From the NCBI GenBank assembly GCA_002441395.1, contig DJVZ01000001.1, positions 1-9,494 on the forward strand: a DNA stretch of 9,494 nt, in the 5' to 3' direction. Position numbers and translations under genes: made by a program. This DNA is from Spirochaetaceae bacterium UBA6243 (GTDB taxonomy: Bacteria > Spirochaetota > Spirochaetia > Treponematales > Rectinemataceae). Within the stretch, counting starts at the first letter, position 1. Every line of letters begins with the position of its first letter. The notes beneath the pieces are model-generated. The model did not search any database, was not told the origin of the DNA, and was given only the letters and a program-made list of their open reading frames with translations. This document shows positions 1 through 7,691 of the stretch, one piece after another.

Positions 1-10
1 AGGAGCCGTT

Positions 11-958
11 ATGAACCAGCAATGGATTTTTGGCATCGATGGCGGTGGAACGTCGACTCGGCTGAGAGTTGAAGGTCTTGCAAGAGAACTTTTGTATCAG
101 GCGGAGGGACCGAGCCTCAACCCGCGCTCGGTAGGCTGGAATGGTTCCCGGAAGACGCTTGAAGGGCTTTTTTCAGCGATGTATGAAAAGACTGGTCTGG
201 ATACTGACAACTGTGTGTCAGGCTTTGCCGGTGTGGCTGGCATCGACAGGAGCGAAGATACAGGAACCATGCGCAGTATCATTCGCGATGCGGCCGAGCT
301 CGGGCCGGATACCAATGTGGAAGTGCGGAATGATTCGATCCCGGCTCTGGCGGGCGCGTTCGGCGAACTGCGCGGCATTCTGCTCATCGCGGGAACGGGT
401 TCCATCGCGGTCGGGGCCGACGGCGCCGGCCGCATCATCCGCTCCGGAGGCTGGGGACACATTCTCGGCGATGAGGGGTCGGCATACTGGGTGGGATTGC
501 GGGCACTCAATGCAGCGACCCGTTTTCACGACAGGCGGAGTCCGCAGACCGATTTGCTGGGGAGAGCGCTGGCCTATTTTGGCGAAAAAGAGCCTTTTTC
601 GCTCATTCCTGCGGTCTATGAGCCTTTTGACAAGTCAAAAATAGCGGCGTTTGCGCGCATTGTGGCGGAAGAGCGCGATCGGGGCGATGAGGTCGCGGAG
701 CAGATTTTCAAGGACGCCTCTGAGGAGCTTGCGCTGCTTGTCATCTCCGTCGCGACTCGGCTCGGCGAAGCGCAGGCCGGCGGGCGCATCGCATTTGCAG
801 GCGGCTTTCTCGCCAACAATGAGCGATTGTGGCACGATACCGAAGCACGAATCCTCGCTGTATTGCCGCGTCACCGGATAGTCTTGCCAGAGGCAGACGC
901 GGCGAACGGCGCCTGTCTGCTCGCGCTCATCAATGCCGGCCAAAAAAGCCGCAACTAG
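11..958 (+). CDS. BadF/BadG/BcrA/BcrD-type ATPase, N-acetylglucosamine kinase-like
   Basis: This 315-residue protein belongs to the ASKHA fold kinases (BadF/BcrA ATPase family, which includes N-acetylglucosamine kinase). The N-terminal phosphate-1 loop reads GIDGGGTST at about residues 8-16. The second phosphate loop is AGTGS at 127-131, followed by the family signature GGWGHILGDEGSAYW at 146-160, which is typical of GlcNAc kinases of the NAGK type. An adenosine-type motif (FAGGF) lies near residue 265. Length is normal for single-domain sugar kinases and there is no iron-sulfur cluster motif as in benzoyl-CoA reductase activators, so an ATP-dependent cytoplasmic amino-sugar kinase is the best reading. 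The substrate cannot be read from sequence alone. AGGAG at 1-5 sits 5 bases before the ATG, so the start is well supported. It is probably an internal gene of a transcript that begins left of the window. Its 3' end converges on the permease gene. Confidence 0.88.
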   Translation: MNQQWIFGIDGGGTSTRLRVEGLARELLYQAEGPSLNPRSVGWNGSRKTLEGLFSAMYEKTGLDTDNCVSGFAGVAGIDRSEDTGTMRSIIRDAAELGPDTNVEVRNDSIPALAGAFGELRGILLIAGTGSIAVGADGAGRIIRSGGWGHILGDEGSAYWVGLRALNAATRFHDRRSPQTDLLGRALAYFGEKEPFSLIPAVYEPFDKSKIAAFARIVAEERDRGDEVAEQIFKDASEELALLVISVATRLGEAQAGGRIAFAGGFLANNERLWHDTEARILAVLPRHRIVLPEADAANGACLLALINAGQKSRN

Positions 959-982
959 AACGACCAGCGACAGGTACCAGCA

Positions 983-1849
983 CTAAATTCCGCTGCTCGC
1001 CAGATATACGCCGGTGATGGCAATGATGGCGCCTATGATTTGCAGTGGGTTGAGCCGTTCACCTAAAACCACATACGAGGCTGCCACCGACACAACAGGA
1101 ATCAGGTTGATGAACACACTCGATCTCCCCGGCCCGAGATGCTCGAGCACGATGACATAAAGCCAGTAGCCGATGGCAGAGCCGAAAATGCCGAGGTACG
1201 CGGCATTCAAAAGCGCGGTCGCGGAGAGTCCGGTCCACACTTGCCGTTCCACAATCGCAAAAGGAATGCATCCTATGGCGCCGATTACCATCTGCCAAAA
1301 AGTAATGGTCAGCATCGGATAGCGCCCCGAGAGCGGCTTTGTGATAAAGCCATACGCCGCCCACGAGAGCACCGCTCCCCCCATAAAGAGATAGCCGAGG
1401 GGCGAACCCGTTGCGCTTTCCGACCGCACGACAATCAAGGCAACTCCTAAAAAAGAGAGCACGATGCCCAGAATCACCAACCTGTGCGGCCGCACCCGAT
1501 ACAGCACTATTTCGCCAAGAAGGGTCACCACGGGAATCGCGCCGACAATGATCGATGATTCCGACGCGGTGAGACGCAAAATGCCGTTATTTTCAAAGTA
1601 GAAATAGAGAGTGACGCCTACGAGGCTGCTCAGCGAAAGCAGGGGAACATCGCGCCACGCGACTCGAAAATCGACCCGCGTGATCAGCATCACAAGCGCA
1701 ATCAGTACCGACGCAATAATAAAGCGAAAGAGCGACAGGCTCATGGGCCCGAATTCGCGCAGCGCCACCTTGATCGAGAGAAATGTCATGCCCCAAATGA
1801 CCGCGACAATGACACCGAACAGCGTTGCGGCAGGTTGCCGTTGTTTCAT
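983..1849 (-). CDS. EamA/DMT superfamily permease
   Basis: This 288-residue integral membrane protein has about ten hydrophobic segments arranged as two EamA repeats, roughly residues 8-140 and 150-285. The first repeat starts with the typical VIWGMTFLSIK segment, and the second ends with the family-typical INLIPVVSVAASYVVLGERL stretch followed by a last helix. Members of the drug/metabolite transporter superfamily export or import small metabolites through the inner membrane; the substrate cannot be predicted here. The ATG at 1849 is preceded only by a G-run (1854-1858), which is a poor Shine-Dalgarno sequence. The gene diverges from hutH and converges with the sugar kinase gene, 24 bases apart and without an obvious terminator between them. 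A link with histidine use is possible because the promoters are adjacent, but it is not shown. Confidence 0.9.
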   Translation of the reverse strand: MKQRQPAATLFGVIVAVIWGMTFLSIKVALREFGPMSLSLFRFIIASVLIALVMLITRVDFRVAWRDVPLLSLSSLVGVTLYFYFENNGILRLTASESSIIVGAIPVVTLLGEIVLYRVRPHRLVILGIVLSFLGVALIVVRSESATGSPLGYLFMGGAVLSWAAYGFITKPLSGRYPMLTITFWQMVIGAIGCIPFAIVERQVWTGLSATALLNAAYLGIFGSAIGYWLYVIVLEHLGPGRSSVFINLIPVVSVAASYVVLGERLNPLQIIGAIIAITGVYLASSGI

Positions 1850-1858
1850 GATGCCCCC

Positions 1859-1887
1859 ATGCTAATTGGAGATTTTCCGCCTGTCCA
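1859..1887 (-). promoter_or_regulatory. Candidate sigma70-type promoter of the EamA permease gene
   Basis: On the - strand, TGGACA (1887 down to 1882, 5 of 6 matches to TTGACA) is separated by exactly 17 bases from TAGCAT (1864 down to 1859, 4 of 6 matches to TATAAT). Transcription would start around 1850-1852, within about 3 bases of the ATG at 1849. The boxes and spacing are seen in the sequence; promoter activity is inferred. Confidence 0.5.
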
Positions 1888-1911
1888 GAGGCCCTTCTTA
1901 TGAGGTATACT
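1882..1911 (+). promoter_or_regulatory. Candidate promoter of hutH (good -10, weak -35)
   Basis: TATACT at 1906-1911 is a good -10 hexamer and lies 7 bases before the hutH ATG, so the predicted transcription start falls on or next to the start codon. The only -35 candidate, TGTCCA at 1882-1887 with an 18-base spacer, is poor (3 of 6 matches). These are the same bases, read on the other strand, as the permease -35 box. A regulator could replace the weak -35 contact, but no operator is evident. Confidence 0.4.
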
Positions 1912-1918
1912 CGAAGGC

Positions 1919-3505
1919 ATGAATGAAGTGGTCATCGACGGTTGTTCTCTTTCAATCGCGGAGCTTGTCGCGGTGGCCCGCCGCAGAATCCTGGTCCGGC
2001 TCGACCCCGATGCTGAAGAGCGCATGCTCGCTTCGAGGAAGGTCGTCGAGCTCGCGGTCAAAAAAAAACAGATAAAATACGGTATTACGACCGGATTCGG
2101 GAAATTCTGCAATGTCATCATCTCGGAAGAAGACAATGCGTTGCTTCAGAAAAACCTGATAATGAGCCACGCGTGTGGCCAGGGCGAGCCGTTCGCGGCG
2201 GAAATTGTCCGGGCAATGATGGTCTTGAGAGCGAACGCTCTGGCGGTAGGGAATAGCGGCGTGCGGCCGCTCGTGGTGCAGCACATTTTGCGGCTCGTCA
2301 ACGCGGATGTGGTGCCGGTGGTGCCGGAAAAGGGGTCGCTCGGCGCCTCGGGAGACTTGGCGCCGCTCGCGCACATCGCATTGGTGCTGATCGGGATGGG
2401 CGAAGCAGTATATAAGGGAAACCGCATGGCCGGCGCACTCGCCCTCGCGGAAGCGCACATTCCGCCGCTTGTACTCGAACCGAAAGAGGGGCTCGCGCTC
2501 ATCAACGGGACACAGGCCATGACGGCGATCGGCGCGCTGGCAGTCTACGATGCCCTCATGCTGTACCGGAGCGCGACCATCGCGTCCGCCATGACGTTTC
2601 AGGCGCTCCGGGGAATTACCGAGGCTCTCGACCCGCGCATTCACGAGCTCAGAAGGCAGAAGGCCCAGATCGAAGCGGCGAAAGACCTGCGCCGCCTGCT
2701 CGAAGATTCCCTTCTCACTACCAAACCTTCGGGAACGCGGGTGCAGGATGCGTATGCCCTCCGCTGTACTCCCCAGGTCCATGGCGCCTGCCTCGCCGCA
2801 ATCCAGCACGTGTGGGATGTGATCGCCGCGGAACTGAATGCGGTTACCGACAATCCGCTCATTTTTCCGCACGTGCTTCGTGAAGGCGGCGATATTCTTT
2901 CGGGCGGGAACTTTCACGGCGAGCCTCTGGCGCTCGCACTCGATTATCTGGGAATCGCGGCATCGGAACTGGCGGATATCTCGGAGCGCCGGCTTGAAAG
3001 AATGGTCAACCCGGCCCTGTCCGAAGGCCTGCCTGCCTTCCTCACCATCAACGGCGGGCTCAATTCCGGCTTCATGATCGTCCAGTACAGCGCCGCAAGC
3101 CTGGTCTCGGAGAACAAAGTGCTCTCCCACCCTGCCAGCGTGGACTCCATCCCGTCGAGCGCAAATCAGGAAGACCACGTGTCGATGGGAACCATCGCCG
3201 CGCGCAAAGCCAGACAGATCATCGACAATGCCGGACGGGTGGCCGCGATGGAAACGCTCGCGGCCTGCCAGGCCCTCGACCTGCGCGCGATCCAGCTCGG
3301 TCTCCCGACGATCGAAAATTCACTGTCGCCCGCGACAATCCCGATATACCGAACAGTGAGGGCAGCGGTCCGCTTCACCGACCAGGATCGCACCATGTAC
3401 CCCGATATCGATGCAGTAGTGTCTCTCCTGAATGATAAGACCCTGGCCCAAGGCATGGATCGCTGGAGCTGGAATCCCGAACCCGTTGCCCCTTGTGAAG
3501 ATTAA
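1919..3505 (+). CDS. hutH: Histidine ammonia-lyase (histidase)
   Basis: HutH removes ammonia from L-histidine to give trans-urocanate, the first step of histidine degradation, in the cytoplasm, usually as a homotetramer. The Ala-Ser-Gly triad that cyclises into the MIO electrophile is A143-S144-G145 inside GSLGASGDLAPLAH. The catalytic tyrosine is Y54 in IKYGITTGFG. The S83-H84 pair in MSHACGQGEP is typical of histidine rather than tyrosine or phenylalanine lyases. NQEDHVSMG, near residue 415, supplies the conserved glutamate of the active site. At 528 residues it is slightly longer than the usual 500-515. The ATG at 1919 is chosen because an in-frame stop lies at 1901-1903 and the N-terminus aligns with the family. 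Only AAGG one base from the ATG resembles a ribosome site, so a leaderless transcript is possible. The PEPCK-like gene follows 38 bases downstream. Confidence 0.97.
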   Translation: MNEVVIDGCSLSIAELVAVARRRILVRLDPDAEERMLASRKVVELAVKKKQIKYGITTGFGKFCNVIISEEDNALLQKNLIMSHACGQGEPFAAEIVRAMMVLRANALAVGNSGVRPLVVQHILRLVNADVVPVVPEKGSLGASGDLAPLAHIALVLIGMGEAVYKGNRMAGALALAEAHIPPLVLEPKEGLALINGTQAMTAIGALAVYDALMLYRSATIASAMTFQALRGITEALDPRIHELRRQKAQIEAAKDLRRLLEDSLLTTKPSGTRVQDAYALRCTPQVHGACLAAIQHVWDVIAAELNAVTDNPLIFPHVLREGGDILSGGNFHGEPLALALDYLGIAASELADISERRLERMVNPALSEGLPAFLTINGGLNSGFMIVQYSAASLVSENKVLSHPASVDSIPSSANQEDHVSMGTIAARKARQIIDNAGRVAAMETLAACQALDLRAIQLGLPTIENSLSPATIPIYRTVRAAVRFTDQDRTMYPDIDAVVSLLNDKTLAQGMDRWSWNPEPVAPCED

Positions 3506-3530
3506 GTCTAAAATTGAACCAACCTTTATC

Positions 3531-3535
3531 AGGAG
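3531..3535 (+). promoter_or_regulatory. Shine-Dalgarno AGGAG that sets the start of the PEPCK-like gene
   Basis: AGGAG lies 8 bases before ATG 3544. An alternative TTG at 3514, in the same frame, would add ten residues but has no ribosome-binding sequence in front of it and would place this AGGAG inside the coding region. ATG 3544 is therefore preferred. Confidence 0.8.
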
Positions 3536-3543
3536 CATCGCAT

Positions 3544-6500
3544 ATGGTAACAAAGCGCGATCATGGCATACATCTTGACAGGACTTCCCAGCAGGAGCGA
3601 TCAAGGCTCATTTCATATATCAATATCAAATTGCAAAGCCTCGGCTTGCCGGTATATTCAAAAGAGGGCACGGGCTTTGTGCAGCTCGCGGCTGATATGC
3701 TCGAAAGTTTCAGACAGAAGGACAGGCTTCTTCCCAGAATCCTTCCTCCGGCAGACCAGCGGATTCAGAATTTTATCGACAGGTATCTGGCGGACCTTGG
3801 CCTTGCGCGAGTGCCGCAGATGCCCGCAAACACCCTCGTGCTCGACCGATACGGCATGGCACGCGAACTTTCCCTGCCACCTGACGGACACAAGCACGTC
3901 TCTCCCACACTCACTTCGTACCGCGTGCGAAATGGTGTATTGCACAACCCCAAGAACGACCGCCGGACTACCGAAGGCGTATTTCACATTGTCGAGGGTG
4001 GACTTCCCATCCCTCCGGACAAAAAGGTGGTTCCAAAGCTGACTTTTGCAAAAATTCTTGAAGTAGCGCTGAATCCTCCGGCAGAATTGCTCGAGGTTCC
4101 CTTTACGGCGGGAGAGAATGATAAGGCGCACACATTTGTCTCGGTATTGCTGCGCCCCATCGTGCGTCCGGAAATCCCGGGCTACTGTGAAGAGCGCTCC
4201 ATGGAAGTGCGCTTTTTCGCGCCTGGTTCGCTTGTCGCGAATGTCGACTTTGTCGAGAGCATCTTCGGGAATTCCGGCGACCCATTCATTCCCGAAAACG
4301 ACGCCTCGATCGACCCTGTGCACTGGACAGGTACCACCGGCTGCATCATCTTGGCGACCCACCTCACCGAGATCACCAAAAAGGAAGTCGGGCTGCCGCA
4401 CTGGGACCAGGCGACCGAGCGCCAGCGCCGCGACGGCATGTGCTGGCGCGAGCCCACAGAAAAATACAACGACGGACGGGCTTTCAAGCTCACCGCGCGC
4501 GATGAATCCGGCGTCATCATCACCGTCATCGCGGACAATTATTTCGGCTACTCAAAAAAAGAGATCAAATCCCACATCTCCTATTCCGCCAACCTTCTCG
4601 GTCTCGGGGAAGAAGAGCATGCGGGAGGCGCCCTGGTCTTCCCGTCCTACAACCTCGGCACGCGCTTTGTGCCCGACACAAACCTCAAATCCAAAGGCCA
4701 CAGCCTTCACGATGTCTATACCATCATGCGCGGCCGCATTGAGATGAAGGATGAAGGCTACGCGGTCGATCTCACTTTCCCCAACATCATTTATTTGCCC
4801 GATGATGCCTATATATCGCTCGAAGACCAGAAAGCGCACTGGGTGAGCAATGGCAGAGAAGAATCCCTGCGAACCTTGCCGGGAAACATCTATGTGCATC
4901 CGACAGGCTATCGCGTGCATATGGAACGTCATCCCGCGTCGGGAGCCTGGCGACTCATCGGCGCTTCGGCCGAAGGTCTGCTCTGCCACAAGCCCTGTAC
5001 CGTGTCTGGCGGCGGCAAGTCCGAAATCGCGAAATCGATCCACGACGCGATCACTTACATGCCCATCATCATCGCCGACTTCGAAAAAGACATGAAGGCT
5101 GTAAAAGAAATCATCGAAAACGATTACGGCAACCGCTTCCGCGACGAATCGGAAAATCACGGAAAAGATGCGCGCCCCGTGCTCTCGCCAAAACGTTCGC
5201 TTGGATCGGTGATCAAGCTCCTTTCGCCATCGCCTGCCTATAACGACGAATACAACGAATGGCTCCGCTCGATCCCGGAACGCATCAAAAGCCTCGTGTT
5301 TCTGGTAAAGCGCTTCTACCAGCCGGACTGGGGGGACACCTGGGCATCACATTTTTCGGTCGACGCGGTCAATGGCACAACAGGAAACATCCTTCAGTTC
5401 GAAGGGCGGCCGATAATGGGTTCCTACCTCCGCGTGGGCAAAAGCGAAAATGGCATGAACCGGTTCTTCAAACTGAGACAGGATTTCATGCCCGCGTTCA
5501 AACTCCAGTGGGAAGACGACATCTCGGCATCGATCATCGTTCCTGTAGACCAGCTCGAAGATCTGCCCGAGTGGGCCTCGAACCATTTGAGCCTCAAATT
5601 CGCGAAGAACTGCGAGGCGCGCTTCTTCCAGCGTCCCGACGACGCCATCATCAGGGGCTACGACAAGCAGACAGAAAAAGACCTGTCGCGCCAGGACAAT
5701 TATATCTCGAACTTCGAGCCCCTCACCCGCTCCGACGCCGCGCACATCATCGAAAATACGGTTCATTTCTACGAATACACCGACCCCATGCGCAAATTCA
5801 TTGAAGAGACGGAAAAAGATCCCAATTACGAATATTTCGTGGCTTCCAACTGTTTCAGACTCGTCGATGGCGCTCCCTCCAAAAACCCGCGCTACCTTCA
5901 GCTCGATCCTACCTATGTCAATCCGCAGGCGCGATATCTCGCGGAGCTTGGGCCTCGACTCTATCGCCGCATTCCCGCGGACAAGGCGCTCCCGCAGCCC
6001 GTTGGCGCGGTACTGCCCGGCAGGCGCAACAATCCACCCGATCCAAAAGCCGGCATACGGTCACTCGCCGTCTATGGACCGATTCACTATCAGGAGCTGC
6101 CGGAGCTCTTTATGGACTTTGTGTGCTCGCTCACCGGGAAAAGCCCTTCCACTACCGGTGCCGGCAGCGAGGGAGCGCTCACAAAAGGGCCCTTCAATGC
6201 CCTTGTGCCCACCAGCGACCTCAATAACGCGCTTCTCGGCTTCATACTGACGGGATATTCAGGCTTTACCACGGCGGCTGGCCATATTGGGCACAAGTAT
6301 AAAATGGACCACGACATATCTCTCATGATGCCCGAGCTGTGGGCGCGTCTGGGGCCCGAAGAGCGCGATCCGGAATTCCTCAAAAGCCATGGCTACCTCG
6401 AAAAAGTCGACGATTTCAAATATAAAGGGAAGCTCATTCCCGCATCGAGGCTTGGATGGCGCATAACTCCTCTTTTTGCCGCGACATATCTGGGAAGGCT

Positions 6501-7014
6501 GTTTGACACGCCTTCCGTGGTATTCCCCGATGACATGCTGAGGCCCGAGCTCCAGTCTCTTGAGGAATTCGTCGATGGTATCGAGAATATCGCCGCGGCG
6601 ATGGAAAAATCCGCCAAAGCCTACTTTGAAGACGGATCGTACGAAGCCGCGATACCGCCGCTCAAAGCGGTGCTCTCCGTCATGGCGTACGGCAACTATG
6701 AGGGCAAGAGCATCCAGGATCCTGAAGTGCGCAAGTTTTTCGACCGTGAGTACGTGCTCGCCTCGGACTGGTACAAAGCGCGACTCGAGCACTACCGCGA
6801 ACATGAAATCGCCTACATCGAGTCGTCGATTTCGTATCTGCGTAAATTCCTCGCGGAGCGCGCTGAACCCAAGAGCCTGACCGAACGCAGAGTGCAGGCC
6901 GAGCTCTCAAGCGCCCATGCCCGGCTCGAGCAGCTCATGGCACCGAATTATCTCAAGCGAATCTGGGGCTCGATCGGGCTCGATCCTCTGTACAAGGGAC
7001 AGGCGAAGGTATAA
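3544..7014 (+). CDS. Probable pyrophosphate-type phosphoenolpyruvate carboxykinase (large PEPCK-like protein)
   Basis: This very large cytoplasmic protein (1,156 residues from ATG 3544) has no signal peptide or membrane helices. PEPCK-like elements appear in the order found in ATP-PEPCK: a basic motif NPKNDRRTTEG ending at residue 145 (compare the TGRSP substrate-arginine loop), YFGYSKKEI from 333 (compare YxGEMKK, metal/substrate lysine), a P-loop-like TVSGGGKSE at 486-494, and IADFEKD at 510-516 where the kinase-2 aspartates fall. The length is about twice that of ATP- or GTP-PEPCK, but it fits the roughly 1,100-1,200-residue pyrophosphate-dependent PEPCKs known from Entamoeba and propionibacteria, which interconvert oxaloacetate plus PPi with PEP, CO2 and phosphate. 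A second motif-rich region, GKSPSTTGAGSEG at 865-877 followed by an H/D-rich stretch near 915-925, has no counterpart in ordinary PEPCKs. It probably shares the hutH transcript. The family assignment comes from motif order and size, not from an alignment; an uncharacterised PEPCK-like kinase is the alternative. Confidence 0.66.
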   Translation: MVTKRDHGIHLDRTSQQERSRLISYINIKLQSLGLPVYSKEGTGFVQLAADMLESFRQKDRLLPRILPPADQRIQNFIDRYLADLGLARVPQMPANTLVLDRYGMARELSLPPDGHKHVSPTLTSYRVRNGVLHNPKNDRRTTEGVFHIVEGGLPIPPDKKVVPKLTFAKILEVALNPPAELLEVPFTAGENDKAHTFVSVLLRPIVRPEIPGYCEERSMEVRFFAPGSLVANVDFVESIFGNSGDPFIPENDASIDPVHWTGTTGCIILATHLTEITKKEVGLPHWDQATERQRRDGMCWREPTEKYNDGRAFKLTARDESGVIITVIADNYFGYSKKEIKSHISYSANLLGLGEEEHAGGALVFPSYNLGTRFVPDTNLKSKGHSLHDVYTIMRGRIEMKDEGYAVDLTFPNIIYLPDDAYISLEDQKAHWVSNGREESLRTLPGNIYVHPTGYRVHMERHPASGAWRLIGASAEGLLCHKPCTVSGGGKSEIAKSIHDAITYMPIIIADFEKDMKAVKEIIENDYGNRFRDESENHGKDARPVLSPKRSLGSVIKLLSPSPAYNDEYNEWLRSIPERIKSLVFLVKRFYQPDWGDTWASHFSVDAVNGTTGNILQFEGRPIMGSYLRVGKSENGMNRFFKLRQDFMPAFKLQWEDDISASIIVPVDQLEDLPEWASNHLSLKFAKNCEARFFQRPDDAIIRGYDKQTEKDLSRQDNYISNFEPLTRSDAAHIIENTVHFYEYTDPMRKFIEETEKDPNYEYFVASNCFRLVDGAPSKNPRYLQLDPTYVNPQARYLAELGPRLYRRIPADKALPQPVGAVLPGRRNNPPDPKAGIRSLAVYGPIHYQELPELFMDFVCSLTGKSPSTTGAGSEGALTKGPFNALVPTSDLNNALLGFILTGYSGFTTAAGHIGHKYKMDHDISLMMPELWARLGPEERDPEFLKSHGYLEKVDDFKYKGKLIPASRLGWRITPLFAATYLGRLFDTPSVVFPDDMLRPELQSLEEFVDGIENIAAAMEKSAKAYFEDGSYEAAIPPLKAVLSVMAYGNYEGKSIQDPEVRKFFDREYVLASDWYKARLEHYREHEIAYIESSISYLRKFLAERAEPKSLTERRVQAELSSAHARLEQLMAPNYLKRIWGSIGLDPLYKGQAKV

Positions 7015-7058
7015 AGAGAAAGCTCAGGCCTGTGCGGAGGGCGCGATCTTTCGGTTTT

Positions 7059-7075
7059 GCGGCTTCCAGAGCTGC
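7059..7075 (+). other. Small hairpin after the PEPCK-like gene, not a clear terminator
   Basis: GCGGCTT (7059-7065) can pair with GAGCTGC (7069-7075) around a 3-base loop, with two G-U pairs. No T-run follows, so it is not a standard intrinsic terminator. It lies between the PEPCK-like gene and the next promoter. I see nothing else in the 7015-7090 gap except a looser GGGCGC/GCGCCC pairing (7039-7044 with 7074-7079). Confidence 0.25.
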
Positions 7076-7090
7076 GCCCCGCGCTTCAAG

Positions 7091-7119
7091 TTGACACTGA
7101 GATTAGATTGCTATATCTT
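7091..7119 (+). promoter_or_regulatory. Promoter of the DOMON / cytochrome b561 pair
   Basis: A perfect -35 box, TTGACA (7091-7096), is followed after 17 bases by TATCTT (7114-7119, 4 of 6 matches to TATAAT). TATATC at 7112-7117 is an alternative -10 with a 15-base spacer. The expected transcription start, near 7126-7128, coincides with the ATG at 7128, and no Shine-Dalgarno sequence precedes that ATG, so the mRNA may be leaderless. Confidence 0.6.
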
Positions 7120-7127
7120 CATTTGTT

Positions 7128-7691
7128 ATGAAAATGAAAGCTTTTTCCACGGCACTCGTGCTTCTGGTTTTAGCATCGGTGCCGGCAGTGTTCGCGGTCA
7201 ATGTGGATGGCACAATTGCCAGCGGCGAGTATTCAAAACAGGCAGTCTTCGACAAAGGAAACTTTAAACTTCTGTGGGAATTCGAAGGCGACAAAGTATT
7301 CATGGCGATTGTCGCAAAGACGCCGGGCTGGGTTGCGATCGGATTTAATCCTTCGACGGTCATGGCCAAGTCCGACATGGTCTTAGGGCTTGTCAAAGAT
7401 CAAAGTGATGTTCAGGCTGTCGACGAATGGTCCTCCGGCATATTCGGACCTCACGCACCCGATGTCGATAAAGGCGGCAAGTCTGACATTCTCTCGTATG
7501 CGGGAACACGGACAGACGACACGGTTGTATTTGAATTCTCCCGTCTTTTGAATACCGGCGACCAGTTGGACAACGTGATCCCGACCTCGGGCAAATTCAA
7601 AGTCATCTGGGCATATGGCCCGTCATTGGACGTGACTGCAAAACACAAAAAAGCTGGCAGCGCTACGATTCAAATGGAAGGACAGAAGTGA
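7128..7691 (+). CDS. Secreted DOMON domain protein, probable heme b-binding electron carrier
   Basis: The 187-residue product starts with a classical signal peptide: lysines at 2 and 4, a hydrophobic core at 8-20 and a likely cleavage after AVFA at residue 23. The rest is one DOMON domain, with the opening VDGTIASGEY at 26-35, GWVAIGF at 67-73 and MAKSDMVLG at 79-87. M79 and H173 (in AKHKKAG) sit where the Met and His axial heme ligands of cytochrome-type DOMON domains are found, for example in AIR12 and cellobiose dehydrogenase. A periplasmic or surface heme protein is therefore likely. It has no lipobox cysteine and no C-terminal anchor. Its TGA overlaps the GTG start of the cytochrome b561-like gene, so the two are translationally coupled and probably work as a pair. 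DOMON domains can also bind sugars instead of heme. ATG 7134 is an alternative start with little effect on the signal peptide. Confidence 0.82.
   Translation: MKMKAFSTALVLLVLASVPAVFAVNVDGTIASGEYSKQAVFDKGNFKLLWEFEGDKVFMAIVAKTPGWVAIGFNPSTVMAKSDMVLGLVKDQSDVQAVDEWSSGIFGPHAPDVDKGGKSDILSYAGTRTDDTVVFEFSRLLNTGDQLDNVIPTSGKFKVIWAYGPSLDVTAKHKKAGSATIQMEGQK
7676..7682 (+). promoter_or_regulatory. Shine-Dalgarno GGAAGGA for the GTG start at 7688
   Basis: GGAAGGA lies at the end of the DOMON gene, 5 bases before GTG 7688. It supports this start over the next ATG (codon 11), which would lose the conserved His7. Confidence 0.75.

Noticed and set aside
935..952. CGGC-CAAAAAA-GCCG at the end of the kinase gene as a terminator.
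   Set aside because: The stem is only 4 base pairs, the A-run is in the loop and no T-run follows on either strand; the site also lies inside the coding region.
1904..1913. GTATAC near the hutH start as a regulator-binding palindrome.
   Set aside because: The flanking bases pair over only 3 positions and the hexamer is better explained as part of the TATACT -10 box.
1952..3178. A 408-codon open frame on the - strand inside hutH.
   Set aside because: It lies wholly within a confidently identified histidase gene. Its translation is rich in Arg, His and Cys with no recognisable domain, which is typical of the antisense shadow of a G+C-rich gene.
3514..3543. A TTG start that would extend the PEPCK-like protein by ten residues.
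   Set aside because: There is no ribosome site before the TTG, and the AGGAG used by ATG 3544 would fall inside this extension.
3658..4401. A 247-codon - strand open frame under the PEPCK-like gene.
   Set aside because: It is antisense to a long conserved-looking protein, has low-complexity basic composition, no domain and no ribosome site that I could see.
4999..5026. The P-loop-like TVSGGGKSE as evidence for an ABC or AAA+ ATPase.
   Set aside because: There is no Walker B with the hydrophobic-DE pattern, no signature motif and no sensor residues; the upstream lysine motif and the following DFEKD fit a PEPCK-type site better.
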